Made by a program: the position numbers and the translations under genes. The notes beneath the pieces are model-generated. The model was not told where the DNA came from and searched no databases. It saw nothing but the letters and a program-made list of their open reading frames with translations. This document shows, in pieces, positions 12,255-24,540 of a stretch of DNA of 64,000 nucleotides (positions within the stretch are counted from its first letter, which is position 1; each line of letters begins with the position of its first letter). The stretch is taken from contig NC_082684.1 of NCBI RefSeq assembly GCF_949987515.2, positions 15,491,701-15,555,700 of the forward strand. The letters run 5' to 3'. This stretch comes from Delphinus delphis (lineage: Eukaryota; Chordata; Mammalia; Artiodactyla; Delphinidae).

Positions 12255-13606
12255 GACTGCACTCTTCCACTTTGCCAAATCCAGTGGCCAATCATAATTG
12301 ATATTTCAGCAGAATTTGACCCTGTTGACCATGCCTTCAGTCCCTAAGCTCTCTGCTTCTGGAACTCTACTTCCTCACTGGCTCTTTCTGTGTCCTTCAT
12401 CAGTTTGCCTTTATCGCTCAGGCCTAAAAGTTAAGAGTACCCCAGCATTCAGTTCCTGGGTCTTATCTCTCTATCAATATTTATCCGCTAGGTGGTATGA
12501 TCCAGCCTCAAGGCTCTAAATATCATCCACCTGTTGCTTATATTTCCCCCCCAGACGTTTCTCCTGTACCCCAGACTCATAAGAATCACTGGACATCTAC
12601 ACTTGAGACAAACAGGCATCTCAAGTTGATACATCCAGAATGAACCCTTGATTTCCTCTCTGTATTGCTAAACCTGTTCCTTCTGAAGTCCTTCCAATCT
12701 CAGAAAATGGCCCATCCATCCTTCTAGTTGTCCAGGCCAAAAGCCTTACATATATATTTGTCTCTTCTTTCTCTAACACACCCATCCAAATTCATCAGCA
12801 AATCCTGTTGGTTCTACTTCCAAAATAGATCTAGAATCCACCTCTACCTAAACCATGTTGCCCCAGGCAATGTTGGCCATCTCACTCAGGTTAGAAGCCA
12901 GAGTTCTTACACTAACTCATAAGACCCTACATGATCTACCCACTCACTGTACCCAGCTCTCTGACCTTATCTAATGCCATTTTACACTGGCTTATTGTAC
13001 CCAAGTCACACAGGCTTCTATGCTATTCCTTGAACTGATCAAACATGGTCCCATCTCAAGTCATGTGCACTTACTCTTTCTTCTACCAGGAATGCTCTAA
13101 CCCCAGAGGTCCATGTGAATATCTTCCTCCCATCCCTCACGTCCCATATCAAATGTTACCTTATTAGAGTGGTCATCCCTGACCACCAGGACTAGCTAAC
13201 TAACTTACAGGGCTCAGTGCAAAATGAAAATTCAGGACCCCTTGCTATCAAGACTTTCAAGACAGCAACCCAACATCAAACCAAGCACGGGACTCTGCTA
13301 AGCACGAGACCCTGCTAAGCATGGGGCCCTGTGCCACCACAAAAGTCACACACCCATGAAGCCAGCCTCACTGACAATGTCACATAAAAAAGCAACTTCA
13401 CTGCCACATTCCTTATCTCCTTATTCTCCTTTATTTTGCTTTGTAGAGACATGTATTTATGTGCTTATTATCTGTTTTTCCCCACTAGGATATAAGCTCT
13501 GTGAAGTCAGGGACTCTGTGTTTTATAAACTGTCATGACCGCAGGATTTAGACCAGAGCCTGATACATGATAAACACTCAATATGTATTTGTTGAATGAA
13601 TGAATA
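12255..13606 (+). mobile_element. Long L2 copy, with an internal foreign segment
   Basis: This reads as the C-terminal RT coding region and 3' end of L2: 'gcagaatttgaccctgttga' near the start, then 'aagaccctacatgatctacc', 'ccaggaatgctctaacccc' and the terminal 'atgtatttgttgaatgaatg'. The stretch 13195-13395 does not fit L2. It contains three imperfect 17-bp units (aagcacgggactctgct and variants, about 13284-13333) and looks like a separate inserted repeat that I cannot name. Confidence 0.7.
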
Positions 13607-13972
13607 TCCAATCACAATACATGTTTATAGGTTTTGAAAGAAAAGCATATGACTATATTTATAAAGAAAAATAAAATTAGAGGTGTGAGCTCCTGTCGTT
13701 AAGAATGCAATTAAGTGACTAGTCAGTAAATTGCTTGCTTTCTAGGAAAAAGTTCAAAGCTAATACATATTTTTCTGTCACTTTATTAATTGCACATTAA
13801 GCCACTGACATGAAAGGAAGACAACAAATTTTACTAGCGTTTATATCATTTTATGTTTCTGTTACGTACATTAAGACAATCTCAATGATAATGTTTCAAC
13901 CTCTTTTATGATATAGCTAAATAATATTTCACAAGAAGCAGTAACTCTTAGAAAAATTAATCACTGTTCAAA
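13607..13972. other. No recognised feature
   Basis: AT-rich sequence with nothing recognised. Confidence 0.4.
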
Positions 13973-13983
13973 AATTGCGTCAG

Positions 13984-14311
13984 GGCTTCCCTGGTGGCAC
14001 AGTGGTTAAGAATCCGCCTGCCAATGCAGGTGACACGGGTTCGAGCCTTGGTCCGGGAAGATGCCACATGCCGTGGAGCAACTAAGCCCGTGCGCCACAA
14101 CTACTGACCCTGCACTCTAGAGCCCGCGAGCCACAACTACTGAAGCCCACACGCCTAGAGCCTGTGCTCTGCAACAGGAGAAGCCATCGCAATGAGAAGT
14201 CCAAGCACTGCAACGAAGAGTAGCCCCTGCTCACCACAACTAAAAGAAAGCCCACGCACAGCAACAAGGACACAACGTAGCCAAAAATAAATAAATAAAT
14301 TTATTTTTTTT
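13984..14311 (+). mobile_element. Long CHR-type SINE
   Basis: The tRNA-derived head ('gcttccctggtggcacagtgg') is followed by the longer body with 'ccacaactactgaagccca' repeats and an (AAAT)n/poly(T) tail. The TSD is aattgcgtcag (13973-13983) against aattgcatcag (14312-14322), 10 of 11 matching. Of the three CHR architectures seen in this window, this is the approximately 300-bp type. Confidence 0.92.
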
Positions 14312-14322
14312 AATTGCATCAG

Positions 14323-14861
14323 ATAAGGTCAATAATTCAACAGTATACTTCCTAAGCTTTTCTTAAAGGTGCCTTGTGTTCAAAGGCTACAAACCCCTCA
14401 ATATATGATTATGTAATGGAAAGCTATCCCATGTTCTCTTCCTACTAAGGTAGATTATTTTTTAAGTGATTTCTGACACTTTTTCTGAAATCCAAACTTA
14501 ATACATCATATTTTATGTTTGTTATTTCTATTCCAGCAGGTGCATCCTGTGCTTATATGTAACCAATCCAAACTTTCATTCTATGGCACAGATTTTCATC
14601 TAGGTGTATTCCCAGTCCCTGTGTGTAATATTGCTTGAAAAAAATCTTTACTCTTCATCTCTGATAACAACAACAACATAATTACAGTAAGTATTATATA
14701 ATTCCTTATGTGATTCTGGCCTCCTCTGTGATCTGCCAGTTCACTGGAACCTGAGTCAAGTTCACTTAATGTCTAACAAAGTAGGAGCAATCAATGCTAT
14801 TGAATTACTTTACTTCAATACTTTGTTCTGTTTAATTCCTGTTTTGATAAGGTTTATCTTT
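14323..14861. other. No recognised feature
   Basis: AT-rich unique sequence with a short (AAC)n at about 14668. No gene was seen. Confidence 0.4.
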
Positions 14862-16410
14862 AAATTTTTTTATTGAGGTATAATTGACATATAACATTAT
14901 ATTGGTTTCAGACATAGAACATAATGATTTGATATTTGTATATGTTGTGAAATGATCACCACAATAAGTCTATTTACCATCTGTCACCGTACAAAGTCAA
15001 CCTTTAGGATTTACTCTCTTGGCGACTTTCAAGTATGCTCTAGAATATTATTGTCTGCAGTCACCATGCTGTACATTACATCATCATGCTTTATTTATTT
15101 TATAACAGGAAATTTGTGCCTCTTGATCCCCTTCACCTGTTTCACCTGCTCCCCACTCCCCTGTCATCTGGCAATCACCGTTCTCTGTATCAGTTACTTT
15201 TGTTTTGTTTTGTTTTATTTGTTTGTTTGTTTTGTTTTTGAGATTCTACATATAAGTGAAATCATACAGTATTTGTCTTTCTCTGACTTATTTCACTTAG
15301 CATAATTCCCTCAAGATTCAACCATGTTGCTGCAAATGGCAAGATTTCATTCTTTTTTACACCTGAGAAGTAGTCCATGTTATTTATATATCACATCTTC
15401 TTTATCCCCTCATCCATCGGTGGACATTTAGGTTGTTTCCATATCTTGGCTATTGTGAACAATGCTTCAGTGATCATGGGGGTGCATATATCTTTTCAAA
15501 TTAATTTTTTGCTTTGTTTTGTTTTCTTCAGATAAATACCCAAAAGTGGAATTGCTGGATATAGGGTAGTTTTATTTTTAAATTTTTTGAGGAAACTCCT
15601 TAATGTTTTCCAGTTTTCATTCCCACCAGCAGTGCTTGAGGGTCCCCTTTTCTCCCCATGCTCACCAACACTTGTTATTTCGTGTCTTTTTGATAATAGC
15701 CATTCTAACAGATGTAAGGTGTGGTATTGACTTGCATTTCTCTGATGGTTAGAGATGTTGAGCATCTTTCCATTTGCCTGTTAGCTATCTGTATATCTTC
15801 TTGGGGAAAATATCTATTCAAATCCTCTGCCCATTTTTTAATCTGACTGTTTTATTTTTGCTATTGAGTTTTATGAGTTCTTGATAAATTTGAATATTAA
15901 CCCCCCATCAGATACACAATTTGCAAACATTTTCTCCCATTCAGTAGATTGTCTTTTCATTTTGTTGATGGTTTCCTCTGCTGTGAAGAAGCTTTCTAGT
16001 TTAATCTAGTCCCACTTGTTTATTTTTGCTTGTTGCCTTTGCTTTTCAAGTCAGATCCAAACATTCATCAAGTCTGATGTCATACGTTTTCTTCTAGAAG
16101 TTTTATGGGTTCAGGTGTTACATTCAAGTCATCTATCCATTTTGAGTTAATTTTTGTGTATGGTGTGAGACAGTGGTCTAGTTTCATTCTTTTGCATGTG
16201 GTTGTCCAGTTTTTTTCCAACACCACTTATTGAAGAGACTGTCCTTGCCCCCTTTGTCATAAATTAATGGACCATAAATGCATGGGTTTATTTCTGCGTT
16301 CTCTATTTTGTTCCCTTTATCTATGTGTCTGTTTTTATGCCAATAGTGTATAGTTTTGATCACTATAGTTTTGTATTATAGTTTGAAATCAGGGAGGATA
16401 GGATTAATAG
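14862..16410 (-). mobile_element. Old L1M, 3' UTR and ORF2 C-terminus
   Basis: The 3' UTR is at the left ('tattgaggtataattgacat', 'gatcaccacaataagtctat'). ORF2 tail sequence continues to about 16410 ('ccacttattgaagagactgt', 'gatcactatagttttgtatt'). It is 5'-truncated, with many stops. Confidence 0.85.
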
Positions 16411-17921
16411 TTAAGCAAATCATTGCTTCCTTTTGGAATATTCCACAGTTCCTTTTTGAAATGATTATATTGCATAAGTGCCTTCTTTAATTTACTACCT
16501 AATTTCTATAGCAATGTTATAATTTTAAAACTGCTTTTCTTGTATATACATTTTATAATCTAATTTCAACATTGAGTTTTCACCCTTCACTCTAGTCATT
16601 GACTCCAACCTCTGCCCATTTCTCTGCTTTTGGCTAATGCTCTGAATAACTGTTCAAAATTGTTCGAGTTATAATTAAAATTTTTTTCACAGTCTTGCTC
16701 AGGAAAGAAGCAGAGAAAAATCAAATAACTCATTGAATAATGAGTTAAATGGACCTATTTATCCTGAAGTCTTCCAAGAATCCTGCGGCTCTACCGCTGT
16801 CACTGTGTGAACCCTGTTGGAATATTGGTCAACAGAAATGATCAGATATTCATAGTGGTTACTTTCTATAAGCAAATTTTTATTTACAGTCCTGTGTATT
16901 ATCTGATCTTTAAAAATTAATAGAAAAGGATTTTAAAAACCTCAGCAACAAAAATTAATTTTCAGGAAAGAATGTGTTTTAAGAAGTGCCAATATTCAAA
17001 ATGCTCAATTGTTACCTTTTTAAAAAAATTTCAACCTGTAATAGACTAGCTGATTGTCCTTTGAACAAATTTAATTACTATAAGAGTGAGATTTTTATTC
17101 TGAGCATTCATAGAAAATGCTCTACAGAATTTAACAAACATCATTTAACAAACTGACTAAAGATGTTGTCACATGCAGTTGCCAATCAGAGATAAAAATA
17201 ATTATATTCTAAATCAGTAGTTTATAATCTTTTATTACCCCTCAAATACCTCTCATGAATAGCATGGCTTGAAAGATTATGTGTACCAAACTGTAGTTAT
17301 TGTCAATTTATTTTCCAGTGCTTATGAATCAAAATTTCATATAAAAACTTTTAAATTAATTCCCCACAAGATACTAACTAAGTAACTGTAACTTTATAGA
17401 GGAGAAACCCATCAGGCACCACCTTAACCAAGTGGTCAAAGTTAGTATAACCAGTAAGAGAACAAATAGATATCATTTGCCTCTGGATATGATGTACTGA
17501 GATGGATAGAATATTGTTTTTTGTATTACTGCTGAAAATGTATAACCTGAATCTAGTAAGAAGGAAACATCAGATAAAACCAATTGAGAAACATCCTGCA
17601 GAATAACTTACCTGTGTTCCTCAAAATGTCAAGATAATGGAAAAGTAAAGACTTAGAAACTTTTTCCAGATTAAAAGAGACATGAAAATTAAATGCAACA
17701 CATGAATAGAATCCTGGATCAGACTTTTAAAATTCTCCTGTAAAGGCCGTTAACTGGACAATAGGCAAAATTTAAATGACTTGTAGATTAAACAATAGTA
17801 GTGTATCAATGTTTATTTGATTATTTTGATAATTATCTTATAATTAAGAGAATGTCATTTTTAAAACAAAATACACACTAAAAAAGGGGAATTCTGTCAA
17901 CAAATTACTCTGAAAGGATTT
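16411..17921. other. Unique intergenic sequence
   Basis: AT-rich sequence with no recognised gene, RNA or clear repeat. Confidence 0.4.
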
Positions 17922-17996
17922 ACACACACATATACATATATATACACATATGTATGTACATACCTATATGTATATACATATTTCCATAAACACATA
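17922..17996. repeat. CA/TA-rich microsatellite
   Basis: Imperfect alternating purine-pyrimidine run of acacac, atatac and tatgta units, followed by (GA)5 at 18000. Confidence 0.8.
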
Positions 17997-18599
17997 TGGA
18001 GAGAGAGAGAATGGTAACGAGAATATGATAAGTGCTAATTAATATTCAGGGTATCAGGAATATGGATAAATATTAAAATATACAGGAATTCTTTTATCAT
18101 TTCTATCTGTCTGAAATTATTTCAAAGTTAAAATTAAAAATTAGAACACAAAAACTTCTTATTGAAATTAAGTAACCATTGTATCCAAGGTGAGATCCAG
18201 TCCAAAACAAGTTGATATTTTAGCTTGTGCTGGAAAGTATACAATTACCTTGCTATAGTTGAAAGATTATTACTTTCACAGACTTCTCATGATCTGAAGG
18301 CCCCAGAATGAGAAATACTGCTTTAAATCATTTGTTATTGTTATCCAAATTACAGTACCTAAAATTTTTATAGAGCCTTAGAGGAATTATGCCTCTGCAA
18401 GCTGACTATTTGCTTGCACACTGCTTTTAATGAATGTTTCATCAAAGACCTTCATCAAAAAAGTTTAACAAACTGTTTTTGAATTACAGTAACCATTAGT
18501 AAAAAGATTTTTTTTAATATACTGACCTTGTTTATGTGACCCTTCTAAACTCACTTATTAGCTCTGGTAGCTTTTTTGGGTAGACTCTTCAGGATCTTT
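17997..18599. other. No confident feature
   Basis: AT-rich sequence, possibly very old L1-derived near 18010-18140. Nothing could be assigned. Confidence 0.3.
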
Positions 18600-18955
18600 G
18601 GTCTTCTGAATGTAATCTTTTTTCTTCAGAAATTTTCTCTTTAGCTTTGATTTTCAGTGGTTTGACTGTGATATGTCCAGGAGTACGTGTGTGTATGTTT
18701 TAATATCCTTCTTGAGATGCTCTGAGCTTCTTGGATCTGTGGTTTGTAATTTTTCATTAATTTGAAAATTATTTCTTCAAATGTGTCTTCATCTCTGTTT
18801 TCTCTCCTTGTGAGACTCCAATTACCTGTATTCGACGATTTGATATTGTCTCACAGCTCTTACATGCTCCATTTTCCTTCTGCCACTCTTTTTTTCTCTT
18901 TATGCTTCATTTTAGACACTTTCTAATGCTTTAACTTCAAGGTCACTAATCCCTG
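18600..18955 (-). mobile_element. Old L1M ORF1-region fragment
   Basis: The reverse complement contains the old-L1 ORF1 landmarks: 'gtgagactccaattacctgt' region, 'gatattgtctcacagctctt' and 'ggtcactaatccctgaaatg'. Short, diverged and without an open frame. Confidence 0.55.
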
Positions 18956-19619
18956 AAATGGAGGTGGAGAGATAGGACCCTGCTGGGGTCGTTGGCCTTG
19001 CTAAGGATTTGGGTATTTATTTTAAGCAGTGGGAAACCTTTAGAGAATTTCAAATTAGGGTTGGTGATGGTAGGGGGAGTAATTGTAGTTAATGCAACAT
19101 ACAGTTCAGATCCTACAATGTTTGTATTTTGCATATTAAAGCCTCCAAGTTCTTGAAGATAAACCAGGATGTGCTAGAAGGCATCATAAATAAGAGAGTA
19201 AACAACATTTGAACTACTCAGTGATATGCCAGTATTTTGTACTTGGTTATAGAATGGGCATAGGCAGCTGACCTCTCCAGACCATACTGCATGGATATAA
19301 GTTGTTTAAAAGAGTTACAAAATATGTAAACCAAGTATTTATTGAATACTCATAGGGTGCAGAGATTAAAGTAAAAACAAATATTACAAAATGTAAAGAT
19401 ATTACTTAGAGACGGTATTTCATTTGTTGACCAAAATATTTTCCCAGTGTAGTAAAGGCTGTAACTTTGAAATATATATGGCATTTTATTACTGTCCTGT
19501 CCTTTATACATCCCAGCTTTATCTACTTTTAGCTCTCATTATCATATCTCCTTTTTCTAGAACAGTCCTATCTACAACTAAACTGTATTTGCCTCTCTAG
19601 GAAAGGTCCTCCTACATCA
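18956..19619. other. No recognised feature
   Basis: Intergenic sequence with no recognised gene. Confidence 0.4.
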
Positions 19620-19632
19620 AAATTAGCTTAAG

Positions 19633-19836
19633 GGGTTTCCCTGGTGGCGCAGTGGTTGAGAGTCCGCCTGCCGGTGCAGGGGACACGGGTTCGTGCCCCG
19701 GTCCGGGAGGATCCCGCGTGCGGCGGAGCGGCTGGGCCCGTGAGCCGTGGCCGCTGGGCCTGCGCGTCCGGAGCCTGCGCTCCGCAACGGGAGAGGCCAC
19801 AACAGTGAGAGGCCCACGTACCGCAAAAGAAAAAAA
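19633..19836 (+). mobile_element. Young CHR-type SINE
   Basis: GC- and CpG-rich copy with a perfect 13-bp TSD aaattagcttaag (19620-19632 and 19837-19849). The pol III A box (tggcgcagtgg, from about 19645) and B box (ggttcgtgcc, from about 19688) look intact. The high remaining CpG content suggests recent insertion. Confidence 0.96.
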
Positions 19837-19849
19837 AAATTAGCTTAAG

Positions 19850-20648
19850 ACTTATTTTCTCATAGAAACTTTGCACCGAAGTTTACTTTTTTGCGCAAAC
19901 TATGATACATTTACTTTTCTTTCTTATCGTCCCTACATCCATCTTTTAAATGTAGTAGGTGTTAATGATGAGTAGAATTCAATAAAGTCTCTCTTGATAA
20001 GAGCATGTTTATTCTATAATCCTTTTGTAATTTTTTAGATATGCCATTTAATTGTATTAAAAATTTGTATATATAATTCACTTGTTTATATATTTTTCAC
20101 TTGTCTTTAAAGGTCTGTATGGCTTCACCTTGTTTTCTTCACTCAAGCATAAATTCTTCAAAGCACAGACTGTGAGTTCATTCTCCTTGATTACTCCTTC
20201 ATAGTACCAAGCCCAGTGATTCACACGTTGGCGCTCAATTTATGTTTAGGGAAGATTATGGTGGTGGTTCTTAACCTTTTTCTTTCTGTGGCATGCTTTC
20301 AAATAATAGAATTTTGGGTGATGTTTGAGGGCATTAGAAACATGAAGCAACTTGAAACAAGTCAACAATTATTACAGAATAATTGCTACTACAGTATATA
20401 AAAATGTCTTCAGTATCTGTGCGAGCATTTACAGTTACTTCACTGTTTGAATAGAGTTATTTATGGTCCTGAAAGTGTTCTGTTAAAAGTTTGTTGAACA
20501 AAAAATTCTCATGCTTTCTGTTATTACATTGATGTCAAGATATGCTTCTTATTTCTTACTGGTAGCTAGTTGTACAACTGCTATACTGAAAACTGCAGAA
20601 CTCTTGGCATATAGCAATTCCATCCAAACCTATGCATTAAGAGACTTG
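19850..20648. other. No recognised feature
   Basis: AT-rich intergenic sequence. The stretch around 20260-20340 ('gtggttcttaaccttttt') resembles an old hAT MITE, but the match is weak. Confidence 0.35.
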
Positions 20649-20659
20649 ACAGACTCTAG

Positions 20660-20776
20660 GGGGATTTCCCTGGTGGTCCAGTGGTTAAGACTCTGCACTT
20701 CCACTGCAGGGGGCATGCTGGGGAACTAAGATCTTGCATGCCACACAGTGCGGCCAAAAAAAAAAAGAGAGAAACA
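20660..20776 (+). mobile_element. Short CHR-type SINE
   Basis: The short variant with 'ttccctggtggtccagtgg' and 'ggggaactaagatcttgcat' ends in an A-rich tail. The TSD is acagactctag (20649-20659) against acaaactctag (20777-20787), 10 of 11 matching. Confidence 0.9.
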
Positions 20777-20787
20777 ACAAACTCTAG

Positions 20788-21179
20788 CTTGGCTCTAGCA
20801 GCTTGAGGCTATGTCCCTAGAAGGACCCCAGACCCGTGAGAAAGATCAATGCTTCCAGGAGAATTTACTGTTTGTTCGAGCCAAAACCTGGTGATAGAGC
20901 CCTGAACTCCCTCTTAGAGCTGTTAGACTTGAGAATGCTTGCAATTATAAATCCTTTCTTTGCCCTCTAAGATGTAAATCTACCACCCAAAACTGTTTCT
21001 TCAAAGACTTGAGAGCTGTCTCTTTGAAATGTAAACATCCAGGGAGATAACTCTCTCTCTCATCCTCAGTCCCTGCATCTGCATAAATAAACAATTTCCT
21101 AAAATTCAATATGATAAGTGCTATCATATTGGGGATAACCACCTAACTTCAGTGGCTGTCTGGCTTCAACTTGCACCAA
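20788..21179. other. No confident feature; short L2-like piece
   Basis: Around 21082-21120 the segment 'cataaataaacaatttcc...gataagtgctat' recurs at about 22409-22450. It is probably two remnants of the same L2-type repeat. No gene was seen. Confidence 0.35.
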
Positions 21180-21440
21180 CACCTCCTGCCATAAAGGTAG
21201 ATGTTTATTTCTCCTCTGGATAAACTCCAGTGAACAACTCCAGGTGTCCTAGTCACATAAACTAACCCCCCTTAATACCCCTGCAGTGCCTTTCCCTGAA
21301 CACACTCAGCCTTTTAAGTCTCCAGCCCTTTGTTTCAGGAAAGGTGAGTTCAATTCACATTGGACCCTCTTTCCTATTGCAATAGTATTACTGAATAAAA
21401 TCTGTCCTCACAGCTTTGACTACTGTCCAGTTTTGTTTTT
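21180..21440 (+). mobile_element. Possible ERV LTR 3' part
   Basis: An AATAAA near 21394, followed by 'tttgactactgtccagtttt' and 'gtttttgacg', resembles the R/U5 end of an ERV-L type LTR. Start and end were not found. Low certainty. Confidence 0.35.
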
Positions 21441-22454
21441 GACGATATTATATTGCATTACCTGCAGTTGCTGCAGAAATGTATTTTATATGTTGATCAC
21501 AATTTAGTAGCATTTCCACTCAGGAAATAAGCACTGGGCAACCGCATATTGGATCTGTGTTAGGGGACAATGCTCTATGGGTCTCCTGTGTTTCTGCATG
21601 ACTTGTTTACAGAGGCACTGACTGCCTTTGTTCCAGACAATCTTCTCAAGGATGTTTGTGTACTGAACAACCTTGGAAGATAAAGTTAGTATCTCCCTTT
21701 GGAGCAAAAGGTAAGTCTGTTTATTGTCCAGTATAATAAAGATGATACCTCCCTTCAGGGCAAACAGGCTTACTGCCCATTATGAAAGATTTAGGTTCCC
21801 TGACTTTGGCAGAGATTCCTCTCCTGTGATGCAACTCACTGTGTGTGTAGTTACTGTGCAGCCCTCTTTCTATTACCCTGTGGGAAATGGGGCTCAGGGA
21901 GCCAGTGGCCCAGAGATCACAGAATAAACTGGATGATGCCACCTGGAAGTGTGGGCATTAACTCCAACTCCCCATGGGTGAACTTTAACCAGTGGGAAAG
22001 ATGAGACAAGAGGGAGCTGGACAAATAAATTCCCCTCCTTCCCCTTCCTTCTTCCCATAGACTACTCCAGGCCACACTTTGCCCTTGCAGCCCATTAAGG
22101 GAAATCCTGTGTGCCTGGTGGATGCACCTGCATAGTGGTCTGCTCTGTCTCTTGAAGGCATCTTCTAAGGTGGTAGCCAGGCAGTAATGTACTACACATT
22201 GTTTCAAGTTTTCTTACCTCACTTTCTTTTCCTCAACCTCACTGCCCTGGGTTTGCCCTTCCCAACTGAAAAAGCCATTCCTTAATCATTGTCTCAGTTT
22301 TCTTGAGAATCCAGGCTGAGGTGGTGGCTAAGTAAAGAAGGAGGACTATAGATTGTAAAAGGATAAACAGGTAAAAATATGCTCTCAGGAACACACATTT
22401 TAGAAGCATAAATAAACAATTTCCAAAAGTTCAGTATGATAAGTGCTACTATAG
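21441..22454. other. Unassigned, possibly LTR-derived
   Basis: GC is higher than in the neighbouring sequence. Short stretches near 21690 and 21750 resemble each other ('gataaagttagtatctccct' and 'aataaagatgatacctccct'), as could happen within an old LTR. No open frame with a known domain was seen. Confidence 0.3.
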
Positions 22455-24540
22455 AAATATGTATGATTGGCTTCAAGGAAGCAGCCCTGAGAGAGCACTA
22501 TGGTGTTGAGAACATCTGGACAAAGTACACGTGACTCAAGGCAGAAATGACTTAAAGCAGAATGGACTGATTAAGAAGCAGTTAGGAGACCTTCAAGATG
22601 GCGGAGGAGTAAGACATGGAGATCATCTTCCTCCCCACAAATACATCAGAAATACATCTACATGTGGAGCAACTCCTACAGAACACCTACTGAACGCTGG
22701 CAGAAGACCTCAGACTTCCCAAAAGGCAAGAAAATCCCCACGTACCTGGGTAGGGAAAAGAAAAAACAAAGACAAAAGAATAGGAATAGGACCTGCACCA
22801 GTGGGAGGGAGCTGTAAAGGAGGAAAGGTTTCCACACACGAGGAAGCCCCTTCACTGGTAGATATGAGGGGTGGATGGCAGGGAAACTTCAGAGCCACGG
22901 AGGAGAGCACAGCAACAGGGGTGCAGAGGGCAAAGTGGAGAGATTCCCGCACAGAGGATCGGTGCCGACCAGCACTCACCAGCCCGAGAGGCTTGTCTGC
23001 TCACCCGCCGGGGTGGGCGGGGCTGGGAGCTGAGGCGCGGGATTCGGAGGTCAGACCCCAGGGAGAGGACTGGGGTTGGCTGCGTGAAGACAGCCTGAAG
23101 GGGGCTAGTGTTCTACGGCTAGCCGGGAGGGAGTCCAGGAAAAAGTCTGGACCTGCCTAAGAGGCAAGAGACCATTGTTTCGGGGTGCGGGAAGAGAGGG
23201 GATTCAGAGCACCATCTAAACGAGCTCCAGAGACGGGCGCAAGCCGTGGCTATCAGTGTGGACACCAGAGGTGGGCATGAGACGCTAAGGCTGCTGCTGC
23301 AGCCACCAAGAAGCCTGTGTGCAAGCACAGGTAGCTATACACATGCCCCTCACCCCATCCCCCACTGGGAGCTTTGCAGCCTGCCACCACCAGGGTCCCA
23401 TGATCCAGGGACAACTTCCCCAGGAGAACACACAGTGCACCTCACGCTGTTGCAAAGTCTGGCCGCCAGCAGGCTCGCCCTGCATTCCAGTTATAACTCC
23501 CTTACCCCTCCCTCCCCCCGGCCTGAGTGAGCCAGAGCCCACTAATCAGCCGCTGCTTTAACCCGGTCCTGTCTGGGCAAGAACAGATGCCTGAGGGCAA
23601 CCTAAACACAGAGGCGGGGCCAAATCCAAAGCTGAACCCCAGGAGCTGTGCAAACAAAGAAGAGAAAGGGAAATTTCTCCGTGCAGCCCCAGGAGCAGCA
23701 GATTAAAGCCCCACAAGCAACTTGAGGCACGCTGCAACTGTGGAATACCTGAATAGACAACGAATCAACCCAAAATTGAGGCAGTGGACTTTGAGAGCAA
23801 CTGTAGACTTGAGGTTTGCTGTCTACGACTGATTTGTTTCTGATTTTTACGTTTATCTTAGTACAGTTTTTAGCACTTGTTATCACTGGTGGATTTGTTT
23901 ATTGATTTGGTTGATCTCTTCTTTTCTTTTTTATTACTTTTTTATGTTAGTAATTTTTTAAATTTTAATTATTTTTATTTATTTATTTATTTATCTTTCT
24001 TTTTTTCTCCCTTTTCTTCTAAGCCATGTGGCTGACAGAATCTTGGTGCTCCAGCCTGATGTTAGGCCTGAGCCTCTGAGGTGGGAGAGCCAAGTTCAGG
24101 ACATTGGACCACCAGAGACCTCCTGGCCCCATGTAATATCAATCAACAAGAGCTCTCCCAGAGATCTCCGTCTCAAAGCTAAGACTCAGCTCAACCCATC
24201 AGCCAGCAAGCTCCAGTGCTGGATGCCCCAGGCCAAACAACTAGCAAGACAGGAACGCAACTCCACCCATTAGAACAGAGGCTACCTAAAGTCATAATAA
24301 GTTCACAAACACCCCAAAACACACCACCAGACACAGCCCCGACCACCAGAAAGACAAGATCCAGCCCCACCCACCAGAACACAGGCACCATTCCCCTCGA
24401 CCAGGAAGCCTACACAAGCCACTGAACCAACAATACCCACTGGGAGCAGACACCAAAAACAACAGGAACTACGAACCTGAGGCCCGCAAAAAGGAGACAC
24501 CAAACACAGTAGGTTAAGCAAAATAAGAAGACAGAGAAAT

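Noticed and set aside
13284..13333. CRISPR-like spaced repeats
   Set aside because: Only three imperfect contiguous units in mammalian DNA, with no spacers.
19633..19836. Functional tRNA-Glu gene
   Set aside because: A and B box-like motifs are present, but the TSD, A tail and unrelated body show it is a CHR SINE.
22531..23160. 209-codon + open frame
   Set aside because: Lies in the GC-rich 5' UTR of the L1 at 22.5 kb; no protein family.
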